Shown: positions 56,596 to 64,000 of the stretch, piece by piece
Position numbering within the stretch: position 1 is the first letter of the stretch
How the letters are laid out: every line of letters starts with the position of its first letter
Assembly: GCA_022496185.1 (NCBI GenBank)
Contig: WTXG01000061.1
Coordinates: 1-64,000, forward strand
Length of the DNA stretch: 64,000 nt
Source: Multifurca ochricompacta
Taxonomy: Eukaryota > Basidiomycota > Agaricomycetes > Russulales > Russulaceae
Direction of reading: 5' to 3'
The notes under the pieces: model-generated
Seen by the model: the letters and a program-made list of their open reading frames with translations, nothing else
Database searches by the model: none
Told to the model about the DNA's origin: nothing
Made by a program: the position numbers and the translations under genes

Positions 56596-58594
56596 ATGGC
56601 CTCCCCTTCAGCTAGCCTATCTCCTTCTCGCTCTTCGTCACCTACAGTAACTGCTGCCGGCCTCTCTGCATCCACTCTCCCACATCAACGATCTTAGAGG
56701 ATGAAGAATTTGCGGTTAAATCGGCAACAGAACGTGACAAAGCCCGCTTCAAGGAATGCGGTAGCAATGATCCACAGGACCCACCACCGAATGCCGTGAC
56801 CAAGCCCGCGCGGTCACTGCCCTTCCTACCCAAACCCAACACGGACCCGAACCTGGTCACCTGGGATGGGCCTAACGACCCTGCCAATCCACAGAACTGG
56901 TCGTCCTTGTATAAGTGGTGGCTCACCATAGTGTGTACGGTGATGACGCTCAACGTGTACGTAGTATGCAAACGTGTGCTATCGCTGGGGTTTTTTTTTT
57001 GGTTCTGACTTTGACCCCTTTTCTGCGCTGGCAGCACGTTCGCCTCGTCTGCGCCATCTTCTGCCTCACCTTTTATTGCGCACGACTTTAAGGTCGGGAG
57101 GGAAGTGGGTGACCTCATACTTACCCTCTACCTTATCGGCTACATGCTCGGGCCTACCTTCTGGGGTCCCGGTTCTGAGCTCATCGGCCGGCGTCCCATC
57201 TTCATCGGCACTCTCGCCATCTACACCATCTTCCACATCGGTCAGGCGCGTGCGAATAATATGACGACCTTGCTCGTCACGCGTTTCCTGTGCGGTTTCT
57301 TCGCCGTCGCCCCGCTCACCAACAGTACCGGCGTCATCGCTGACATATGGGATCCCATGATCCGCGGCATCGCTACGAGTATTTTTGCCTCAGCCGTCTT
57401 TCTCGGACCTGTGCTTGGACCTGTTGTTGGCAGTTTGTGAGTTTATCCTTGTGACCGATGGGGTTGATGGGACGCTCAATCATCATCTACCTTTTCAGTG
57501 TCACAACCAGCTACCTTGGCTGGCGCTGGGTCTTCTGGTCATGATGATTTTCGCGGGCTCCTGCACACTCCTCGGCTTCTTCTGCCTTCCTGAGACTTAC
57601 GCACCTGTCCTACTCGCACAGAAAGCGAAGCGCCTGCGTAAAGCTGATCCAGTGAAGAACAAGGAACTCTATGCGGAGAGCGAGAACGTCAGTTGGGCTG
57701 TGGGCGCTGTCCTCGAGCGCACGATATTCCGTCCGTTTAAGATGCTCTTGGTCGAGCCGATCCTACTCCTTTCGACGATTTACCTTTCGGTCGCTTATGG
57801 TGTCATCTACGCGAGTACGTCTTTCATAATCTCTGTCCAGAACGCTATTCCGTGTGAAGCAGAATCTCTGACTTTTTCGGTCTCGTGTGTGCAGTGTTCC
57901 AGGCTCTTCCTGTGGTCTTCATCCGCACGCGCCACTTTTCCATCTCGAACGATGGCCTTGTGTTTATCGGCATTGGCATCGGTTCCGTCCTTGCCACCCT
58001 CGTGAACCTTTGGTTCCTACGTCCGTACCCCCGTCTTCTCAAAAGTGGTACGGGTTTCCGCCCGTTGAGGAGCGCCTATACTCCGCCATGTTAGGCGGCC
58101 CCATACTGGTGATAGGCATCCTCTGGCTAGGCTGGACCGGGAACTACGAGAGCGTACCGTGGTGGATCCCTGCACTGAGCACGATTCTCATTGGACTGGC
58201 AATCACGCTGGTATTCATCTCCTTCATCGTACGTCTCACCCTTATCTCCATCTTTTTTTTTCTTTCGGGGACTGACGTGAAGGCGATAGACTTATCTGGT
58301 AGATACGTACCTGATGTATGCGGCATCCGCGCTTGCAGGCCATACGATATCCGTTCCGCAACTGGCGCCGCATTCCCACTTTTCACGACGCAGATGTTCG
58401 TCAATCTTGGTACCAACTGGGCCGCCACTCTCCTCGGTGGCATCGCGCTACTTCTCGCACCGATGCCATTCCTGTTTTACAAGTACGGTCCGCGGATTCG
58501 CTCCAAGAGCTCGTTCGCGCCTTGCATCGACCTTAAGGTCGCCAAGTTTCTCGAGGAGGAGGCGCGCAGTGAAAAGGGGCAACAGACGGTGTAG
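56596..58594 (+). CDS. DHA1-type MFS drug/polyamine transporter, frame-broken
   Basis: A twelve-span drug:H+ antiporter-like membrane protein of about 555 residues. Exons: 56596-56646 (tentative), 56700-56956, 57035-57436, 57499-57814, 57895-58228 and 58290-58594. Seen: NPQNWSSLYKWW before the first helix, the motif-A region GSELIGRRPIF, antiporter motif C as GPVLGPVVGSF, then the SYLGWRWVFW and FFCLPETYAPVLL blocks of the DHA1 group. Three single bases appear to be missing, each in a short homopolymer: after VFW near 57538 (GGG to GG), in the lysine codons near 58042 (A-run), and at TIS-RSA near 58351 (CCC to CC). Either the gene is decaying or these are assembly contractions; because all three lie in runs, the latter is favoured. 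Substrate unknown. Confidence 0.72.
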
Positions 58595-58925
58595 ATTCTT
58601 TCATTCCAGAGCGAGAAGTTTAGATGGTGATGCTACGATTGGACCTTGACAACGCTTATCATTGTTGTAAAATACCCCTTCAACGTTGTTCGTAAATTAT
58701 GACCCTACGCTAACGACTTGATGAAGAAATATAAATAATATAATATAAAATAATTATAATTATAAATATGAATGACTCAGTGTGCTGCGGGTGAAGGTCA
58801 CTGGTCACTGGATTGTATTGCTTAGTCATACAAAAAGCCCGAACGGTGCGACTCAAGTTTTGTAACCCGTTAACCCGAACAACGACGAGCCAAGTTACTA
58901 TTCACTCACTTTCGCCATACTTTCC

Positions 58926-60035
58926 ATGGAATCCCTCAATCTTAATGCTCTCGCAGGCTCTCTTCCGACTTCTAACCTTGCTAATGCAGAGAAAGAACTG
59001 CTCAACAATTTCAGAGGTAAAACACTCGCATTTTTCCCTACTATCGTACTTTTGTGCGGAGATTGACACACACCCTTCCGGTAAGCGGCGGCACTCAGCA
59101 TAACAAATCTCTATCGCTCCTCACGCACGACGTCCAAGCGCGCTTACAACTCGGGCTATGCGCCGCCTGCGCCGACCTGCTTCAGATGATTCAACAGGCG
59201 TGTCTGATTCCGAGACGCCACCCACGATAGGGCGAGTCATGGACTGGGTCGAGGCACGCCTTGAGGCTGTCCGTGCGCGTGAAGAGGAGGAGCTCGAGGA
59301 GGATGAGGAGAATGCGAGCAAGAAGGACAGTCAGGCTGGAAAGCTCAAGGCGAACGCCGCCAACCCCCGCGGGCGAGCAGCGCTCCGGCAGTGCCGCCAC
59401 AGCCACCAAAAGACCAAGTGAGCACGTCTCTTGATCTCTTGATTTTTCCCCTACCCCCCTTACTATTTTACTTTGTTGATAGACACCCATGGCCCCATCG
59501 AAATTATCGCAGACGATCGCCACCGCACCGGGCACATCACCATCAGCGCCACCTTCACCATCTGTTCCCATCACACGATCCCTTCCTGCCCCTGCCCCAC
59601 CCTCACGCGCCGCAAAATCCCGACCAGTCCATCGCCGATACAAGCCAGGAGAACTCCGCCACGACAACAATGACCTCCACGACGACGACAATGACGACAA
59701 CGACGATGGCAGCCCCGCCGGCAATCCACCCTTTCGCAATGTCACCTGAATCACCTTTCACATTTACCGCATTTCCGCCATTGCCATCCTCTCCTGGACC
59801 GACAGAAACGCTCGCGATCCCCCTTCCATTGACGGTGGCCGCTGGAGCGAAACGTCGGCACGCCATGATGGTGCTCGCAGATGACCCTGCCTCTGTGGCT
59901 GCTGGTACAGCAGGTGCAGGGTCGAGCCGCCGGCGTACGCGGTCGACTCGTGGTGCGCATCAGAATCAGCATACGCAGGACGCTATGGATATTGAGGAGG
60001 ACGGGCGTGAGCGCAAGCGCGTCGCGCGCCGCTGA
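58926..60035 (+). CDS. Conserved HAPSTR1/TAPR1-like protein, frame-broken
   Basis: It starts MESLNLNALAGSLPTSNLAN (exon 1 58926-59016; intron to about 59059). Then the block AALSITNLYRSSRTTSKRAYNSGYA-AACADLLQMIQQ-GVSD, resembling the helical core of the C16orf72 (HAPSTR1/TAPR1, DUF4588) family, followed by RVMDWVEARLEAVRAREEE. Another intron lies at about 59418-59482, then a proline/serine-rich tail and a basic C-terminus (ERKRVARR) preceded by QDAMDIEEDG. Single bases seem missing near 59160 and 59197 and another shift lies near 59615, all in short runs. The family assignment is tentative; if right, a nuclear protein linked to stress signalling. Confidence 0.5.
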
Positions 60036-61066
60036 CAAACCCCTGTGCTTTTCCTTCCTTTTTTTCCCGCCCCATTTGTTTCCTATCCCTCTTTGATTTC
60101 ACATTCAAAGGGTGCTTTATTTTTTCTTTCGCCACTGCGGTCCCGGTATATTTGTACAACAAAATACCATTAACAAGTCCCCACCCCCCATACAAGGAGA
60201 GAGCGCACGGAGAATCTGACTCTACCCCCCAACGTCAAGAACACACATGTACTTACATATCCCTCATATCGCATTGTTGCACCTCCCCCTCTTTTTTTGG
60301 TGATTGTGAAGCACACAACTCTTTATTATAACAAGTGTTTTCTTTCCTTTAACCTATCGAATCCCGAGATTTGGTCCATTGCCTATTCAATGCGCATAAT
60401 AAATGACAGCCAACCGCCTATGAATTAACTTAGGAGTGAAGAGGGTGTATAATATATCTATCTGATCATCGATGAACTGATCATCGATATTGATTGGTCG
60501 GTTATCGCCTCCCCATCTCAGCACCAGGAAGCTTTGATTGCGCACGCGCGCATGTGTTACGCTAACAGAAACGAGGGGCAACTTGTTAGTGAGCTCGTGA
60601 CCGGCTGTGACCAGAGACCTCCCCAACGTATGTGTGCGAGCACCTGATTATAATGACGTACTTTAAAATCTAGGTGTCGCAAATCTATACACTTTGAAGA
60701 ATCCTATAATATTTATTATAGGAGATTGTGGGCCAGAGTCCAGAGAGGTTCGAGCCGTCACCCGCCCCCGCCAAGAATTGACACTTTAAGTAAAATGGTC
60801 CTAGTTCGTCGTAGATGAATTATAGCCTACCCTTAAGTGCAGCTGTCTTTGCGTCCTGCAGATTCCTCACGTGATCACACCGACCACTATTTATTATTGA
60901 AAAGATGAAACCACCATTATACATGTATTGCAAAAAATAAGGTACAGGATTACAATCGCATCTAGCGTAACGAAAGGGAAAGAAAAAAAAACCAACTTGT
61001 GGCATACACATATGACGAATTTAGAGACCACAACGGCCCGACGACTGAAACCACAAAGTAGGGACC
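60036..61066. other. Convergent intergenic region
   Basis: 3' flanks of the gene ending at 60035 and the minus-strand gene ending at 61067. It includes a C/T-rich 3' UTR-like stretch and an inverted GATCATCGAT repeat (60464-60473 and 60479-60488). No gene or known repeat. Confidence 0.45.
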
Positions 61067-62234
61067 TCACTCCTCCTTCACTATGAAAGTACCCTCTCCA
61101 GCGCACGCCCTCAAAATTTCCATCTCTTCCTCTCCACGCAATACTCTCCACACACATCGCGCATCCTCCCTCCATTCCTCATCAGGTCCCTCCTCGCTCT
61201 TCTCTACCTGCGCCTCAAATCCACGCCAGACCATCACAGCGCGTATCGCGACGGCGCCGACAAGAGTGACTCGGAGCAGCCAGCCAGGAAGCATGGCAGC
61301 AGTGAGACACAAAACACCGGCGAAAATACCGATGTGTGAAGGAGCGGTATGTGCGTGGTGCGCGAGACGCTGGAGTGGCGTGAGCGGGGGCTCTTTGTAA
61401 ATGCGCACGAGAGAGGCGAGCCCACGCGGGTATAGGGCGATGGCTGCACCGACGGCGATGCACCACGGTACGAAGAAAACGATTCGCGACGCGAGTGAAG
61501 GCGGCGTCCATGGTGAGCCGGGGGGTACTGGCGTGCGGGAGAAGGGAAGGCCTGAGAACGTAGGGGTAGTTGGGCTGGCTGGCGCGGACAGGAGAGTGTC
61601 ATGTGTGCTGCGCCTAGTAAGCGATCTTATGACCTGCAGGATTGCAGAGGTTTTTTTTTTTTTTTGGGGGGGGGTGTGGGTGCGAAAGAAAAGTGCAAGG
61701 GGGAAAAATAGGATGAACGTACCTGGGGGCCCGTCGCCTGTATGCGAGGCGTGCTATCAATCGGATCGTTTGGAAGGCTGAAAAGTATCTACGACGCCTT
61801 TCATCGGAATTTTACACCTCGTGGATACAGAAAGGGAGGCATACTTGTGAGGGGGGCAGCTCCGTCTCAGCGGGCCTTTCCGACGTCTCTTGGACGTTAT
61901 CGGGGAGAATTTGGACGCCCGTTGATATCCCGGCGTCAGCGCTGGGTTGCCTCTTCCGCTTACCCAAGTTCGAAAGGACTTGTCTGGCGCGCGAGACGGT
62001 ACCCCCAAGTCGTGAAGCGCTCCTTGCCACGGGTGCGGGTTTATACGGACGTGGATCGGGCTGATGTTTCCCGTCTACAAGCGGATCGGGGGGCGGTGAA
62101 GAAAAGGGCGGGACATCAACTGGTGTCACTGGCTCTGAAGATGACGGAGAACTGGCGTTGCTAATAGGATCGCTGGGAGAAAGTTCGGGTACCGTCAAGT
62201 GGTTAAGTGAGACCTGCTCAGCTGCGGGAATGTC
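61067..62234 (-). CDS. Uncharacterised membrane protein with disordered N-terminus
   Basis: Three exons are clear: 62234-61845, 61753-61723 and 61613-61067; a short 5' coding exon probably lies upstream (an ATG near 62313 could begin one). The N-terminal 130 residues are proline/serine-rich and low-complexity. The C-terminal 180 have two hydrophobic stretches, RIVFFVPWCIAVGAAIALYP and a longer one around GIFAGVLCLTAAMLPGWLL, then an acidic, helical tail ending TFIVKEE. Exon 2 is 31 nt; 32 are needed to join exon 3 in the good frame, so a base may be missing in its G5 run (61724-61728). I recognise no family. Confidence 0.5.
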
Positions 62235-62848
62235 CTGTGTACCATGAATTAGATCGAGAAAATGAGGCGCGGAAAATGAGCAGAACTTGCAATATGAGGG
62301 GGAGGATGCATGTTAAGATGAATCACGGTTCCAGCGAGTGTTTTGCAAAGACGTAGATCAGGGTATTATAGCGAGGAATAGAAACTTGGCCTGGAATTCA
62401 AGTCTTCAAGGGGAGGCTGTCAGCCCCTCACTGACACCAGCACCCAATGACTTCATAGAACTCTCTTCCATCAAGGTGATTGTTTGTTCATTGTGTACTT
62501 GGGATGAAAGTGTTGAACATTCCCCAAGTTCGTGTTTTGGTATCGAATTTGAATTTGAATTTGCATCTCGCAATACAACGCAAAGCCTTCATTTCTCAGC
62601 TGTCGCCCAGCCGATCCTATTCCTTACGATGTTTTTTCGGTTTCGATTGTCCTGCGCTGGCTCGGGCTCCATTCATGATTTTTATGACAATGAACGTTAT
62701 CACAATTAGAGGTCCTGCGCGCCTGTCAATTACAATCCAACACAAGGCAGTGCACGTGTGCCCACCGTTGTATTGATAGGTCCTTAAAGATGATCTTAAC
62801 CGACCGAGCTCGTTATCATCCCTTCAGCGCGACGCGATTTCTTGATCC
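62235..62848. promoter_or_regulatory. Upstream region between the membrane-protein gene and NLR gene N4
   Basis: Both genes point away from each other, so this 600-bp stretch should hold both promoters. No clear TATA box. Open frames here (62338-62709, 62480-62776) overlap in different frames and look non-coding. Confidence 0.4.
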
Positions 62849-64000
62849 ATGTCCAAGACACTCCCAGCGACCACCTCATGCTCAAATTTCCAATCTGTCT
62901 TTAATGCCGCCTTGAAAGCATACGAGAAGCAGACGAAGAAGGACCTTCTCGCGCATCCGCTCGCCGCCCAGTTGCAAGCCTGCAAGTCTCCTGGAGCTAT
63001 TCTGGAGGTACTCCACGAGAAAGTCCAAGAGTTCGACCAATCTCAGAATGAGGATGAGAGGTTGGCGAGGTGGTTGAACCCGACCGTGAATGTCCTCTGT
63101 GCGTTTTCCGCGGCGCTTGGAGAAGGTGTTGGCCTCGTGAGTCCTCCGAGTCCCAGACAAAGGGTCGTCGTCAATCCACACTCTGACATTCACCTTCCCT
63201 AGGTATTTTCACCTGCCAAAGTGATATTTGCTGGTGTTGGCGTCCTTCTTCTGGTCAGTCTTTTCGTCGATCCTACCCATTCATACGAATCGTTGTAACG
63301 TGGCAGTTTATCAGGCGGCTAAGGACGTTGCTGCTAGCCGAGACGCGCTCGTTGATCTCTTCGAGCGCATCGAGAACTTCTTCAAACGCCTCGAGATGTA
63401 CATAGAAGTACCACCAACTACAGCGATGACGGACATCATCGTAAAGATAATGGTCGAGGTACTCTCAATCCTTGCCATCGCGACAAAGGAGATCAAGCAG
63501 GGACGAACGAGTGAGTTTATCCTCAGTTTGTATCTATCTTTGCTCATCTACATTCAGAGAAATATATCAAAAAGCTTGTAGGAAGGACAGATATCGAAGA
63601 TGCGCTGACGCGGCTGGACAAGCTGACACACGAAGAGGCTCGGATGGCGACTGCTCAAGTCCTGAAGGCCACTCATGAACTTGGCGTAAATGTAAATGTC
63701 GTCGACAACAAAGTGCAAGGTGTTAATGACAAGGTGAAAATATTAATTGACGGTGCGCAGCGCATGTTCCGGTTCTTGCTGAAGCCTACTCTGAACTCTA
63801 TGAGGCTAGATAGCAAGGACGCCAAGGCAATCATGCAACAGACAGCAAACAAACTAGACGAAGAGAAACGTTCGTTATGTCCTATTACCCCCCGTGTTTG
63901 TAGTCTCGAATAACTGCGCAGGAAACCAACTGCAATTGGATCTTCGAACATGGCTTTGCCCACCAAATCCATCAACAAATCACAACATTGCGTGCAGTGC
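62849..64000 (+). CDS. NLR-like receptor N4 (Goodbye-NACHT..), 5' part
   Basis: The first exons of a fourth Goodbye-NACHT gene: 62849-63136, 63203-63253, 63315-63510, 63558-63752, 63810-63869 and 63922 to beyond 64000. Exons 1, 2, 3 and 5 have the same lengths as in N1 (288, 51, 196, 60). The Goodbye domain (WLNPTVNVLCAFSAALGEGV; VFSPAKVIFAGVGVLLL) is intact; three heptads (ELGVNVN VVDNKVQ GVNDKVK) follow. The window ends in exon 6 at the PPNPSTNHNIACS block just before the NACHT domain, so the P-loop is not visible. No lesion so far. Confidence 0.88.

Noticed and set aside
60740..60770. Possible tRNA B box (GGTTCGAGCC)
   Set aside because: There is no matching A box upstream and no acceptor stem.

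Overview
This is a nuclear genome segment of a filamentous basidiomycete, most likely a mushroom-forming Agaricomycete. Genes are split by many short introns of about 50-85 nt with fungal-type GT..AG sites. The gene content fits too: Goodbye-NACHT-ankyrin NLR-like receptors, BTB expansions, a secreted CPL1/PriA-like protein, an O-fucosyltransferase-like family, DHA1-type transporters, and housekeeping genes such as Mediator subunit 11 and tubulin cofactor A. No bacterial features are present.

Layout. 1-6.2 kb is a nest of mobile DNA: a Copia end invaded by two copies of a hAT-like non-autonomous element, one of which carries a solo LTR. 6.2-20.2 kb holds a duplicated O-fucosyltransferase-like/Nudix block (an intact transferase in each copy, with decaying Nudix copies), a third, intact Nudix gene, a MITE-broken coding relic, and NLR gene N1. 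20.9-24.7 kb has another hAT-like element, then MED11 and TBCA facing each other. 24.9-39.8 kb has two copies of a segment carrying a double-BTB gene, separated by an MFS transporter, a fold-back repeat and an ORF1-only retroposon that was itself hit by a hAT-like element. 42.9-43.9 kb encodes a secreted cysteine-rich protein. 46.5-53.6 kb is a divergent NLR pair (N2 damaged, N3 intact). 56.6-62.2 kb has a DHA1 transporter, a conserved nuclear-type protein and a membrane protein, all showing single-base frame breaks. NLR gene N4 starts at 62.8 kb and runs off the end.

The four NLRs share one exon plan. Exon 4, which encodes a heptad-repeat linker, has lengths 132, 195, 258 and 342 nt, differing by exact multiples of 21 nt. 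The core of the P-loop sits in a 25-nt microexon. These two points are the most unusual biology here. Single-base homopolymer contractions recur in otherwise conserved genes, so some apparent pseudogenes may be assembly errors. All gene models come from reading splice sites and protein similarity by eye; no database or transcript support was available.
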